This document shows positions 17,187 to 26,092 of a stretch of 64,000 nt of DNA, piece after piece (position 1 is the stretch's first letter; every line of letters starts with the position of its first letter). The DNA is from WHSW01 sp963722175 (lineage in GTDB: Bacteria > Actinomycetota > Thermoleophilia > Solirubrobacterales > 70-9). Position numbers and translations under genes: made by a program. Below the pieces are notes generated by a model, which was not told the origin of the DNA, searched no databases, and saw only the letters and a program-made list of their open reading frames with translations. The stretch spans positions 186,001 to 250,000 of the forward strand of contig CAVRKA010000001.1 in assembly GCA_963722175.1 (NCBI GenBank), in the 5' to 3' direction.

Positions 17187-18678
17187 CCCGGAGGCTTCGA
17201 TCGAGCCGGATCTCGGCCGCGCTCGCGAGCTGGCCCGCGACGCGAACGTCGTCCCGGTCAGGTTCAGCTTCGTCGACGATTGCGAGACTCCGGTCTCGGC
17301 CTTCCTGAAGCTGCGCGACGCCTTCCCCGGGCCGTCGTTCCTGTTGGAGTCGGCCGAGCAGGGCCGGCTCGGGCGCTACTCGTTCCTGGGCTTTCGGCCT
17401 CGGCTCGAGCTCCGCTGGGCCGACGGGGAGCTGACCGAGACGCGCGACGGCGAGGTCGTCAAGAGCCCGGTCGCCGATCCCTACGGCGCGGTCGCGGAGA
17501 TCCTCGGCCGCTTCCGGATCGCCGAGCCCGAGCGGCTGCCACCGTTCGCCGGCGGCGCGGTCGGCTTCTTCGGCTACGACCTGGTGCGCACCGTCGAGCC
17601 GCTGGGCGAGCCCAATCCCGACCCGCTCGGGCTGCCGGACATGGCGCTGATGTTCTGCGAGCTGATGCTCGCCTTCGACCACCTGAGGCACGAGGTGACG
17701 GTGCTCGCGTACGCGGCCGCCGAGGGCGACGCGATCGACACCGCCTATGACCACGCGCTGCGGGTGATCGAAGAGGCGCGGGCCGCGCTGCGCGGCCCCG
17801 TCCCGCCGCCGCGCCCGCGTCCGCAGCCCGAGTCCGGCGAGTGGACGTCGAATCTGACCCGCGAGCAGTTCGAGGCCAACGTCGCCCGGATCGTCGAGTA
17901 CACGCACGCCGGCGACGCCTTCCAGGTGGTTCCCTCGCAGCGCTTCTCGGCGCCGGCGCGGACCGAGGCCTTCTCGATCTATCGCGGCCTGCGCACCGTC
18001 AACCCGTCTCCGTACATGTACTTCCTCGAGTTCGGGGACTTCCAGATCGCCGGCGCCTCGCCCGAGCCGCTGGTCAAGGTGATCGGCGACCGTGCCGAGA
18101 CGCGGCCGATCGCCGGGACCTACCCGCGCGGGACCGACGAGGAAGAGGACCGCGCGCAGGCGAAGGCGCTGCTCGACGACCCGAAGGAGCGCGCCGAGCA
18201 CGTGATGCTGGTCGACCTCGGCCGCAACGACCTCGGCCGCGTCTGCGAGTACGGAACCGTGACCGTCGACGAGTACATGGTCGTCGAGACCTACTCGCAC
18301 GTCTTCCACATCGTCAGCCAGGTATCCGGGACGCTGCGCGACGGGATCGGAGCGATGGACGTGCTGCGTGCGACGCTGCCGGCGGGGACGCTGTCGGGGG
18401 CGCCGAAGGTGCGGGCGATGCAGATCATCGACGAGCTCGAGCCGCACAAGCGCTGCTCCTACGGCGGCGCGATCGGCTACCTGAGCTTCACCGGCGACCT
18501 CGACACCGCGATCCACATCCGCACCGCCGTGGTCAAGGACGGGCTCGTCCACGTCCAGGCCGGGGGCGGGACCGTCGCCGACGCGAAGCCTGACTACGAG
18601 TACCGCGAGAGCGTCAGCAAGGCGCAGGCGATGTTCGCCGCGGTCGAGCTGGCCGAGGGTCAGGCGGAGTGGGGCTGA
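17170..18678 (+). CDS. trpE: Anthranilate synthase component I
   Basis: 502 residues. N-terminal regulatory part with FLLESAEQGRLGRYSFLGF (the Trp feedback LLES site) and C-terminal chorismate-binding core with GDAFQVVPSQRF, SPYMYFLEFGDFQIAGASPEPLVKV, IAGTYPRG, VDLGRNDLGRVC and TLPAGTLSGAPKVRAM. Converts chorismate and ammonia or glutamine to anthranilate with TrpG, whose ATG overlaps the trpE stop. Overlaps hisIE by 17 nt. Leu-Glu-Ser suggests retained feedback by tryptophan. Confidence 0.96.
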   Translation: MAVAADPEASIEPDLGRARELARDANVVPVRFSFVDDCETPVSAFLKLRDAFPGPSFLLESAEQGRLGRYSFLGFRPRLELRWADGELTETRDGEVVKSPVADPYGAVAEILGRFRIAEPERLPPFAGGAVGFFGYDLVRTVEPLGEPNPDPLGLPDMALMFCELMLAFDHLRHEVTVLAYAAAEGDAIDTAYDHALRVIEEARAALRGPVPPPRPRPQPESGEWTSNLTREQFEANVARIVEYTHAGDAFQVVPSQRFSAPARTEAFSIYRGLRTVNPSPYMYFLEFGDFQIAGASPEPLVKVIGDRAETRPIAGTYPRGTDEEEDRAQAKALLDDPKERAEHVMLVDLGRNDLGRVCEYGTVTVDEYMVVETYSHVFHIVSQVSGTLRDGIGAMDVLRATLPAGTLSGAPKVRAMQIIDELEPHKRCSYGGAIGYLSFTGDLDTAIHIRTAVVKDGLVHVQAGGGTVADAKPDYEYRESVSKAQAMFAAVELAEGQAEWG

Positions 18679-19241
18679 TGCGCGTGCTCGTGATCGACAA
18701 CTACGACTCGTTCACGTACAACCTCGTCCAGTACCTGGGCGAGCTCGGCGCCGAGGTCGAGGTGGTCCGCAACGACAAGGCGACGGTCTCCGAGCTCCTC
18801 GAGCGCGGTCACGAACGACTGGTGATCTCGCCCGGCCCCTGCACGCCCGCCGACGCCGGGATCTCGATCGAGGCGGCACGCGCCTTCCCGGAGGCCGGGA
18901 TCCCCACGCTCGGCGTCTGCCTCGGCCACCAGTCGATGGTCGAGGCTTTCGGCGGCCGCACGATCCGCGGTGAGCCGATCCACGGGAAGGACGCGGAGAT
19001 CGACCACGACGGCGCCGGGATCTTTGCCGGCCTCCCGAACCCACTGCGCGGCGGGCGCTATCACTCGCTGATCGCCGACCCCGAGCTGCCGGCCGAGCTC
19101 GAGCGGGCGGCGACCGGCGCCAACGTCGTGATGGCCGTGCGCCACCGCGAGCTGCCCGCGGTCGGGGTCCAGTTCCATCCCGAGTCCGTGCTCACCCCGG
19201 ACGGCAAGCAGCTGCTCGCGAACTTCCTCGGGCAGGATTGA
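18678..19241 (+). CDS. trpG: Anthranilate synthase component II, glutamine amidotransferase
   Basis: 187 residues from ATG 18678 (MRVLVIDNYDSFTYNLVQYL). Class I amidotransferase triad: Cys in GVCLGHQ, His and Glu in QFHPESV. Supplies ammonia from glutamine to TrpE. The TGATG junction with trpE indicates translational coupling. In many bacteria the same subunit also serves folate synthesis (PabA); no pabB is nearby, so dual use is possible. Confidence 0.95.
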   Translation: MRVLVIDNYDSFTYNLVQYLGELGAEVEVVRNDKATVSELLERGHERLVISPGPCTPADAGISIEAARAFPEAGIPTLGVCLGHQSMVEAFGGRTIRGEPIHGKDAEIDHDGAGIFAGLPNPLRGGRYHSLIADPELPAELERAATGANVVMAVRHRELPAVGVQFHPESVLTPDGKQLLANFLGQD

Positions 19242-20273
19242 GTGATGCCCAACGACATCCTCACCCGCGCGATCGACGAGGTGGCCGCCGGCAGCCACCT
19301 GACCGCCGACCATGCCTCGGCCGTCCTCGACGAGGTGATGGAGGGCCGCGCCAGCGAGGTGCAGACCGCCGCCTTTCTGATCGCGCTGCGCGCCAAGGGC
19401 GAGACGGTCGCGGAGCTCGTCGGCCTGGCCCGCACGATGCGCCGGCTGTCGGCCGAGGTCGCGGCCGGCCGCGGCGACCTGGTCGACACCGCCGGCACCG
19501 GCGGAGGTCCCTCGACCTTCAACATCTCGACCGCGGCGGCACTGGTCGCCGCGGGCGCGGGCTGCGCCGTGGCCAAGCACGGCAACCGCTCGAACACCAG
19601 CCGCTCCGGATCCGCCGACCTGCTCGAGGCGCTCGGGGTCAACATCGAGCTCGATCCGGAGGGCGTCGCCCGCTGCATCGACGAGGTCGGCTTCGGGTTC
19701 ATGTTCGCGCCCCGCCACCACGCGGCGATGAAGTACGTCGTGCCCGTGCGCAAGGAGCTCGCGGTGCGGACGATCTTCAACTTCCTCGGCCCGCTGACCA
19801 ACCCGGCCGGGGCGGAGCGCCAGCTGCTCGGGGTCTCGGACCGTCGCTACCAGGAGACGATCGCCGAGGCGCTTCTCGGACTCGGCTGCGAGCGGGCGCT
19901 CGTCGTCTGCTCCGACGACGGCGTCGACGAGCTCACCGTCACGGGGCGCACCCGGGTGGTCGAGGTCGCCGGCGGTCGCACCGAGGAGTGGTTCGTCACG
20001 CCGGAGGACCTCGGGATGGAGCGGGCCGAGCTCGGGTCGATCGGCGGCGCCGGCCCGGAGGAGAACGCCGCCGTAGTCCGCGCCGTGCTCGCCGGCGACG
20101 CGGGCCCCGCGCGCGACGTCGTCGTCCTGAACGCCGGCGCGGCGATCCTCGCCGGTGGGGCCGCCCACGACCTCGCCTCCGGCGCCGCGCGCGCGGCCGA
20201 GGCGATCGACTCGGGCGCGGCCGAGGGCGTGCTCGAACGGCTGACGCGGCTGACCCGGGAACTGGCCGCTTGA
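19242..20273 (+). CDS. trpD: Anthranilate phosphoribosyltransferase
   Basis: About 343 residues; GTG 19242 or ATG 19245 are the start options, directly after trpG. DTAGTGGGPSTFNISTAAALVAAG (PRPP site), KHGNRSNTSRSGSADLLEALG and NFLGPLTNPA are the family signatures. Attaches phosphoribose to anthranilate. The C-terminal part carries the usual alpha/beta domain with GPEENAAVVRAVLAGDAGPARDVVVLNAGAA. Last gene of the hisIE-trpEGD run before a new promoter. Confidence 0.96.
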   Translation: MMPNDILTRAIDEVAAGSHLTADHASAVLDEVMEGRASEVQTAAFLIALRAKGETVAELVGLARTMRRLSAEVAAGRGDLVDTAGTGGGPSTFNISTAAALVAAGAGCAVAKHGNRSNTSRSGSADLLEALGVNIELDPEGVARCIDEVGFGFMFAPRHHAAMKYVVPVRKELAVRTIFNFLGPLTNPAGAERQLLGVSDRRYQETIAEALLGLGCERALVVCSDDGVDELTVTGRTRVVEVAGGRTEEWFVTPEDLGMERAELGSIGGAGPEENAAVVRAVLAGDAGPARDVVVLNAGAAILAGGAAHDLASGAARAAEAIDSGAAEGVLERLTRLTRELAA

Positions 20274-20295
20274 CCCGGGCGGCGGGCGGCTCGAC

Positions 20296-20301
20296 TACCC
20301 T
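20296..20301 (+). promoter_or_regulatory. -10 box for leaderless trpC transcript
   Basis: TACCCT lies 9 nt before the ATG at 20311, in the 37-nt gap after trpD. Confidence 0.5.
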
Positions 20302-20310
20302 GGTCTGCTC

Positions 20311-21132
20311 ATGAGCAAGCTGGATGAGCTCGTGGGGGCAGCGCGGGAGGACGTCGAGCGGCGAAAGCGCCAGGTTCCTGCCGCCGAGCTGCGCGAGGCC
20401 GTCGGGACGCTGAGCGGATTGCGCCCGTTCAGCGAGGCGCTCGTCAGGCCAGGGTTGTCGCTGGTCGCCGAGTTCAAGCGCCACTCGCCGAGCGGCGGCG
20501 AGATCGCCCCCGGCGCGACGGTCGCCGATGTCGTCTCCGCCTACGAGCGCGGCGGCGCGGCGGCGCTCTCCGTGCTCACCGACGAGCGCAACTTCGGCGG
20601 CTCGCTCGACGACCTGCGAGCCGCCCGGGCCGCCTGCGGCCTGCCGATCCTGCGCAAGGACTTCATCGTCGACCCGTACCAGCTCTACGAGGCGGTCGTC
20701 AATGGCGCCGACGCCGTCCTGCTGATCGTCGCGGCGCTCGAGAACCGGACGCTGGGCGAGCTCTACCAGGAGGCCACCCGGCTCGACCTCGACTGCCTGG
20801 TCGAGGTCCACGACGAGGACGAGCTCGAGCGCGCGCTCGAGCTCGACGCCGACGTGATCGGGATCAACAACCGCAACCTCGACGATCTGACCGTGAACCT
20901 GGAGACGACCGCCGAGCTGATGACCGACGTGCCGGCGGGCAAGACGGTGGTCGCCGAGTCCGGCTATGACCGCTGGGACCAGCTCCTGGAGCTCGAACGG
21001 ATCGGCTGCGACGCGGTCCTGATCGGCGAAGCGCTGATGCGATCCGGCGATCCGGAGACCGCCGTCCGCGAGCTGACCATGGACGAGGAGCGCACCCGCG
21101 AGCATTACCTGGACCGCGCCTCCGAGGGCTGA
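20311..21132 (+). CDS. trpC: Indole-3-glycerol phosphate synthase
   Basis: 273 residues of a TIM barrel. LVAEFKRHSPSGGEI holds the catalytic Lys, LPILRKDFIVDPYQLYEA, CLVEVHDEDEL, GINNRNLDDL and VAESGYDRWD are the family motifs. Ring closure of CdRP to indole-3-glycerol phosphate. trpF and trpBA come later, beyond an htrA gene and a proline-catabolic pair. Confidence 0.96.
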   Translation: MSKLDELVGAAREDVERRKRQVPAAELREAVGTLSGLRPFSEALVRPGLSLVAEFKRHSPSGGEIAPGATVADVVSAYERGGAAALSVLTDERNFGGSLDDLRAARAACGLPILRKDFIVDPYQLYEAVVNGADAVLLIVAALENRTLGELYQEATRLDLDCLVEVHDEDELERALELDADVIGINNRNLDDLTVNLETTAELMTDVPAGKTVVAESGYDRWDQLLELERIGCDAVLIGEALMRSGDPETAVRELTMDEERTREHYLDRASEG

Positions 21133-21148
21133 CCGCCCGGCGGCGGAT

Positions 21149-21187
21149 TCTTAGAAGGTCTTACGGTTCGCGTTAGTCCGCTTTAGG
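21149..21187 (+). promoter_or_regulatory. Phased TTA repeats in front of htrA
   Basis: Four TTA/TTAG half-sites begin at 21151, 21161, 21173 and 21183 (spacing 10, 12, 10 bp) inside otherwise GC-rich DNA. They lie on one face of the helix and end 25 bp before the ATG. The pattern resembles tandem direct repeats bound by OmpR-type response regulators. The regulator is not in the window. Confidence 0.5.
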
Positions 21188-21210
21188 GACGCCGGGGCAA
21201 GCTCCCGGCC

Positions 21211-22407
21211 ATGAAGAACCTGATCAAGACCCCGTTCGCGTCCGCGCTCGCCGGGGGGCTCGTAGTCGCGATCGCCGGGCTGATCGCGATCGGCACCGGC
21301 GTCGTGGACAGCGGCGACACGACCACGACCACGACCACCGTTCCGGCCGGCGCGCCCCAGACGGCGCTCGCGACCGACGCCGACGGCAGGGGCCTGACCG
21401 TGAACGAGATCTACACGCAGGACTCGCCCGGCGTCGTCTACATCGAGGCCCAGCAGCAGGCCGAGCCGTCGCCGTTCAGCCCCTTCGGCCCCTCCCAGGG
21501 CGGCACCGCCACCGGCTCCGGGTTCGTCTTCGACTCCGACGGCCACATCCTCACCAACGCCCACGTCGTCGAGGGCTCCGACGAGGTCACCGTGCGGGTC
21601 GGCGGCGAGGACGGCCAGACGTTCGACGCCAAGGTCCTCGGCACGGACCCGTCGACCGACGTCGCCGTGCTCGAGGTCGCCGACGGCCCCGACCAGCTGG
21701 AGCCGCTCGAGCTCGGCTCCTCGGCGGACGTCAAGGTCGGCGACCCCGTGGTCGCGATCGGCAACCCGTTCGGGCTCGACCGCTCGGCGACCGCCGGGAT
21801 CGTGTCCGCCGTCCACCGCCAGATCAACGCTCCGAACGGGTTCACGATCTCGAACGCGATCCAGACCGACGCGCCGATCAACCCGGGCAACTCGGGCGGC
21901 CCGCTGATCGACTCCGAGGGCCAGGTGATCGGGATCAACTCCCAGATCGAGTCCGGCGGCCAGTCGAACGGCAACGTCGGGATCGGCTTCGCGGTCCCGA
22001 TCGACACCGCCCAGGAGATCGCCCAGCAGCTGATCGACCACGGCGAGGTCCAGCATGCCTTCGTCGGGATCAGCGGCGCCGACCTGACCCCCGCGATCGC
22101 CGACGTCCTCAACCTCGACGCCAACAGCGGTGCCCTGGTCCAGTCCGTCGTCCCCGACAGCCCCGCCGACGAGGCCGGGATCGAGGCCGGCGACGCGACG
22201 GTCAGCGTCGACGGCCAGGAGATCCGCGCCGGCGGCGACCTGATCACCGCGGTCGACGGCGACCAGATCTCCGGCATGGACGACGTGATCGCCGCGGTCG
22301 ACGCGAAGCAGCCGGGCGACTCGATCGAGCTCACCCTCTTGCGCGACGGGGACGAGCGCACCGTCACCGTCGAGCTGACCGAGCGGCCGGATCGAGCAAG
22401 CGGATAA
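21211..22407 (+). CDS. HtrA/DegP-like membrane-anchored serine protease with PDZ domain
   Basis: 398 residues. A hydrophobic anchor at about 9-32 and a Thr-rich linker precede a trypsin-like domain: His in LTNAHVVEG, Asp in DPSTDVAVLEV, Ser in NPGNSGGPLI. The PDZ domain (about 280-395) starts at AFVGISGADL and contains SPADEAGIEAGD. An extracytoplasmic quality-control protease activated by misfolded protein. It interrupts the trp genes, with phased repeats upstream and a strong terminator downstream, so it is its own unit. HtrA genes in actinobacteria are often controlled by envelope-stress two-component systems. Confidence 0.93.
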   Translation: MKNLIKTPFASALAGGLVVAIAGLIAIGTGVVDSGDTTTTTTTVPAGAPQTALATDADGRGLTVNEIYTQDSPGVVYIEAQQQAEPSPFSPFGPSQGGTATGSGFVFDSDGHILTNAHVVEGSDEVTVRVGGEDGQTFDAKVLGTDPSTDVAVLEVADGPDQLEPLELGSSADVKVGDPVVAIGNPFGLDRSATAGIVSAVHRQINAPNGFTISNAIQTDAPINPGNSGGPLIDSEGQVIGINSQIESGGQSNGNVGIGFAVPIDTAQEIAQQLIDHGEVQHAFVGISGADLTPAIADVLNLDANSGALVQSVVPDSPADEAGIEAGDATVSVDGQEIRAGGDLITAVDGDQISGMDDVIAAVDAKQPGDSIELTLLRDGDERTVTVELTERPDRASG

Positions 22408-22437
22408 GTCCCACTCCTCTCCGGGGACCTCCGAGCA

Positions 22438-22472
22438 GGCGACGGGCCGGGTTCTCTCCCCGGCCCGTCGCC
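22438..22472. terminator. Terminator hairpin between convergent htrA and pruA
   Basis: GGCGACGGGCCGGG (22438-22451) pairs perfectly over 14 bp with 22459-22472 around a TTCTCTC loop. It lies 31 nt after the htrA stop and 16 nt before the end of the convergent pruA. There is no long T-run, but the position and strength point to a bidirectional terminator. Confidence 0.75.
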
Positions 22473-22487
22473 GTTGAGGCGCCCGAT

Positions 22488-24065
22488 TCAGGACCCGTCG
22501 TCGGCGGGCATCGTCTCGAGCCCGTGCCGCATCGTGTTCTCGCTCACCACCCGCGAGCGCGTGAACTGGCGCAGGTAGTCCGGCCCGCCCGCCTGCGATC
22601 CGATCCCCGAGAGCCGATTGCCGCCGAACGGCTGGCGGGCGACCATCGCCCCGGTGGTCGAGCGGTTGACGTAGAGGTTGCCGGCCGGGACCGCGTCGGC
22701 GACCGCCGCGATCGTCTTCGGATCGCGGGAGAAGAGGCCCGCGGTGAGCGCGAACGGGAGCGAGTCGACGATCGCCAGGGCCTCCGCGGTGCCGGCGACC
22801 GCCTCGACGCAGAGCAGCGGACCGAAGATCTCCTCGCGCAGCGCGGCCGAATCGGCCGGCAGACCAGTCGCCACGGCCGGGGCGCTGAACCAGCCCTCGC
22901 CGACGGGCGCTCGCGTGGCGGTGACGACCCGGCCTGCAGCCGCCGCCTGCTCGCGGTAGCGGTCGACGCGGTCGCGGGCGCCGGCCTCGATCAGCGGCGG
23001 CACGTCGGTGGCGAAGCTCTCGGCCTGGCCGACGATGAGGGCGTCGGTGGCTCCGGCCAGCCGCTCGAGCAGGGTCTCGGCGATCGCCTCGTGAACGAGC
23101 ACCCGCGCGGCCGCCGAGCACTTCTGGCCCGCGTAGCCGAAGGCCGAGTCGACGATCGCCGGGACCGCGTCGTCGAGGTCGGCGTCGGCGTCGACGATCA
23201 CGCAGTTCTTGCCGCCCATCTCGGCGAGCACCCGCTTCACGTGGCCCTGGCCGGTCGGGGTCTCGGCCGCGGCGCGGACGATGTCGAGCCCGACCGCGCC
23301 CGAGCCGGTGAACGCGATCAGGTTCACCCGCGGGTCGCGGACCAGCGCCGCGCCCACGTCGCCCTCGCCGGGGAGCAGCGCGAGCGCGCCGGGCGGGACC
23401 CCGGCGCCGTGCAGGGCCTCGACCAGCGCCAGGGCGCAGCCCGGCGACTGCTCGGCCGGTTTCAGGACGACCGCGTTACCCGCCGCCAGGGCCGCGGCGG
23501 TCATCCCGGTGGGGATCGCCAGCGGGAAGTTCCAGGGCGCGATCACCGCGGCCACGCCGAGCGGCTCGTAGCGCATCGCGTTGCGCTCCCCGGGTGCCTG
23601 GGCGAGCTCCGGCGCCCGGTCGAGCTCGGCCGCGCCGCGCGCGTAGTAGGCGAGGAAGTCGATCGCCTCGCAGACGTCGGCGTCCGCCTCCGGCCACGGC
23701 TTCGCGCACTCGCGCACCTGCAGCGCGGCGAGCTCCGGACGCCGCTCGCGCAGCGCTGCGGCGGCGGCGCTGAGCACCGCACCGCGCTCGGCGCCGGTTC
23801 GGCGACGCCACTCGGCGAGGCCGGCGGCCGCCGCGGCGATCGCCTCGGCCGCGGTGGCGGCGTCGGCCTTTCCGGCGACGGCGACGACCCGGCTCGGAGT
23901 CCCCGGGTCGGTCGACTCGAGCCCGGCGTCCGCCCTCGCCTCGCCGGCGATCAGCACCGGGACGGTGAGCGGCAGGCGCCGGTCGAGCTCGGCGAGCGCG
24001 GCCTCGAGGAGATCGCGGTCGGCCGCACGACGCAGCTCCATCGTCGGCTCGTTCCGGAAGCTCAT
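22488..24065 (-). CDS. pruA: L-glutamate gamma-semialdehyde dehydrogenase (1-pyrroline-5-carboxylate dehydrogenase)
   Basis: 525 residues from ATG 24065 (MSFRNEPTMELRRAADRDLL). Aldehyde dehydrogenase fold with the NAD site APWNFPLAIPTGMTAAALAAGNAVVLKPAE, FTGSGAVGLDI, general base Glu in VLAEMGGKN, catalytic Cys in YAGQKCSAAARV, and C-terminal FGGNRLSGIGSQAGGPDYL diagnostic of the P5C group. Oxidises the product of proline dehydrogenase to glutamate. The start overlaps the stop of the proline dehydrogenase gene (ATGA), so the two are co-translated. Confidence 0.94.
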   Translation of the reverse strand: MSFRNEPTMELRRAADRDLLEAALAELDRRLPLTVPVLIAGEARADAGLESTDPGTPSRVVAVAGKADAATAAEAIAAAAAGLAEWRRRTGAERGAVLSAAAAALRERRPELAALQVRECAKPWPEADADVCEAIDFLAYYARGAAELDRAPELAQAPGERNAMRYEPLGVAAVIAPWNFPLAIPTGMTAAALAAGNAVVLKPAEQSPGCALALVEALHGAGVPPGALALLPGEGDVGAALVRDPRVNLIAFTGSGAVGLDIVRAAAETPTGQGHVKRVLAEMGGKNCVIVDADADLDDAVPAIVDSAFGYAGQKCSAAARVLVHEAIAETLLERLAGATDALIVGQAESFATDVPPLIEAGARDRVDRYREQAAAAGRVVTATRAPVGEGWFSAPAVATGLPADSAALREEIFGPLLCVEAVAGTAEALAIVDSLPFALTAGLFSRDPKTIAAVADAVPAGNLYVNRSTTGAMVARQPFGGNRLSGIGSQAGGPDYLRQFTRSRVVSENTMRHGLETMPADDGS

Positions 24066-25432
24066 GGTGCGGTGAGCAGCTCCGCGACCGGGGCGCCGCG
24101 GTGGTGGGCGCGCAGGAAGGAGTCGTTGGAGGTGTTCTCGAGCAAACGGCGGACCAGGTACGCCATGCCCGCGACCAGGTCGCCGACCGGGCAGTAGGAG
24201 CGAACCCGCAGGTGGTCGGCGCGCAGCGCCTCGGCGAGCTCGTCTCCCAGCCCGCGCAGCACCTGGAGCTCGAGGTCGGAGTCGTCGCCGCCGCACAGCC
24301 GGTTGTAGGCGATCGCGTGGGCCACCGAGCGCAGGTTGTGGGATCCGACCTTGACGCGGACCAGCGGGCGGGCATCCAGCAGCCGCCGGGTCAGGGCCTC
24401 GAAGTTGCGGTCGCAGTCGGACTTGTCCTCGAACACCGGTGGGCTCCAGCCGTGCTGGCGAGCTTCGACGACCTCGTGATCCCAGTACGCGCCCTTGACC
24501 AGCCGCACGACCAGCGGCGCGCCGCGCGGGGTCGCCCGCGCCCATTCGAGCAGGCGGTCGAGCTGGGACGGCGACTCGCGCAGGTAGGCCTGCAGGACGA
24601 CGCCGGCGGACGGGCCCTCCCTGAACTCGGGCTCGGCGAGCAGCCCGAGGACGAGCTCGGCGGTCGTCTCGAGCGAATCGACCGACTCCATGTCGACGTG
24701 CAGGTGGGCGCCGAGGTCGCGCGCGGTGCGGAGCAGCGGTCGCATCCTGCCCGCTGCGTCCTCGCGCCCGACGGCGGGCGCGCGCGGGCGCATCAGCGGG
24801 GTCAGCGCGGTCACCTTGACCGAGAGGTTGACCCGCGGCACGAGGCCGGCGGAGTCGCGCTCCAGCCACTCGCGCTTCGGCCATTTCGCCGCCGCGGCGG
24901 CGAGCGTCCGCAGCGCCTCATCGCAGCGAGCCGCGTAGCGGTCAGCCTCGGCGGTCGTCACCGTCGCTTCGCCGAGCAGGTCGACCGAGCTCGCGATTCC
25001 CTCGCGCCAGAGTCCGGCGAGCGTGTGGAGCGCGTCGGCGGGTGTCTCGCCGACGATGAAGCGGTGCGCCATGTGACGAACGCCGGCCGCGGTCGCCGCG
25101 CCCAGGGCCTTGCGACCGGCGGCGGTCCCGGCGAGCTTGATCGCGGCGTCGAGCGAAGCGGGGCGCTCGGGGACCTCGTCGAGGTAGGACAGCAGGTGCG
25201 AGCTGAGGTCGTCGACCGAACGCGTCGCGGGGGTCACGTCGACGAGCCGGAACAGCGCCGCCGCCAGCTGCGAATCCTGCGCGGTGAGCTGCATCGCCTT
25301 CTGGTCGAGCGAGCGCCATGGATGGCGGGCGGGGGAGGGGAAGCGGTCGGCGAGCTCGCGGCCGATCCGCTGCACCTCCGCCTCGAGCTCTGAGGGCGGC
25401 GCCTCGAATCCCCCTGATCCGGACCCAGCCAT
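24062..25432 (-). CDS. Proline dehydrogenase
   Basis: 456 residues from ATG 25432. The C-terminal two-thirds are the FAD-binding TIM barrel: SVKVTALTPL, HVDMESVDSLETT, VVLQAYLRES, RLVKGAYWDHEV and VKVGSHNLRSVAHA are the PutA/PRODH motifs. First step of proline breakdown, feeding pruA in the same operon. Divergent from trpF, starts 21 bp apart with overlapping -10 boxes. As in other Gram-positive bacteria the two activities are separate proteins, not a PutA fusion. Confidence 0.94.
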   Translation of the reverse strand: MAGSGSGGFEAPPSELEAEVQRIGRELADRFPSPARHPWRSLDQKAMQLTAQDSQLAAALFRLVDVTPATRSVDDLSSHLLSYLDEVPERPASLDAAIKLAGTAAGRKALGAATAAGVRHMAHRFIVGETPADALHTLAGLWREGIASSVDLLGEATVTTAEADRYAARCDEALRTLAAAAAKWPKREWLERDSAGLVPRVNLSVKVTALTPLMRPRAPAVGREDAAGRMRPLLRTARDLGAHLHVDMESVDSLETTAELVLGLLAEPEFREGPSAGVVLQAYLRESPSQLDRLLEWARATPRGAPLVVRLVKGAYWDHEVVEARQHGWSPPVFEDKSDCDRNFEALTRRLLDARPLVRVKVGSHNLRSVAHAIAYNRLCGGDDSDLELQVLRGLGDELAEALRADHLRVRSYCPVGDLVAGMAYLVRRLLENTSNDSFLRAHHRGAPVAELLTAP

Positions 25433-25440
25433 TGACCCCC

Positions 25441-25447
25441 TACGCTA
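25441..25447. promoter_or_regulatory. Overlapping divergent -10 boxes for proline dehydrogenase and trpF
   Basis: The heptamer TACGCTA reads TACGCT on the plus strand (25441-25446, 7 nt before the trpF ATG) and TAGCGT on the minus strand (25447-25442, 9 nt before the proline dehydrogenase ATG). One DNA segment can thus be a -10 box in both directions, coupling proline breakdown and tryptophan synthesis. Confidence 0.6.
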
Positions 25448-25453
25448 CTCGCG

Positions 25454-26092
25454 ATGCGCGTCAAGTTCTGCGGCATAACCAGGATCGAGGACGCCCGCGA
25501 GGCGGTCCGCCTCGGCGCCTGGGCGGTCGGGCTCAACCACTGGGCCGAGAGCCCGCGCCGCTGCGACCCGGGCACGGCGCTTGCGATCAGCGCGGAGCTG
25601 CGCCGCAAGATCGAGATCTGCGGCGTGTTCGTGAACGCGACGCTCGAGGAGATCGCGACCGCGGTCGAGGACGAGCAGCTCTCGATCGTCCAGCTGCACG
25701 GTGACGAGGGCCCTGCTTTCTGCCAGGAGGTCGCGCGCCGCACCGGCGCCAAGGTGATCAAGGCGATTCGCGTTCGCAGCCCCGCCGACCTACAGGCGGC
25801 CGAGGCCTTCCGCACCGACTATCACCTGCTCGACGCCCACCGACCCGGAACGCCGGGCGGGACCGGGGCGAGCTTCGACTGGGAGTTGCTGCGGGGCCAC
25901 CGATCGGAGGTGCCGACGATCCTCGCCGGCGGGCTCGACCCCGAGAACGTCGCCGGTGCGATCGAGGTCGCCCACCCCGCCGTCGTCGACGTCGCCAGCG
26001 GGATCGAGGCCGCTCCCGGCGTCAAGGACCACGGCCTGATGGCCGACTTCGCGGCCGCCGCGGGACTACAGGTGCCGGTGGCCCGCCGATGA
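25454..26092 (+). CDS. trpF: Phosphoribosylanthranilate isomerase
   Basis: 212 residues. VKFCGITRIEDA holds the catalytic Cys, IVQLHGDE, LLDAHRPGTPGGTG (catalytic Asp) and ILAGGLDPENV are the family signatures. An Amadori rearrangement in tryptophan synthesis. The stop overlaps the trpB ATG by 4 nt. A leaderless start with TACGCT 7 nt upstream. Confidence 0.96.
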   Translation: MRVKFCGITRIEDAREAVRLGAWAVGLNHWAESPRRCDPGTALAISAELRRKIEICGVFVNATLEEIATAVEDEQLSIVQLHGDEGPAFCQEVARRTGAKVIKAIRVRSPADLQAAEAFRTDYHLLDAHRPGTPGGTGASFDWELLRGHRSEVPTILAGGLDPENVAGAIEVAHPAVVDVASGIEAAPGVKDHGLMADFAAAAGLQVPVARR

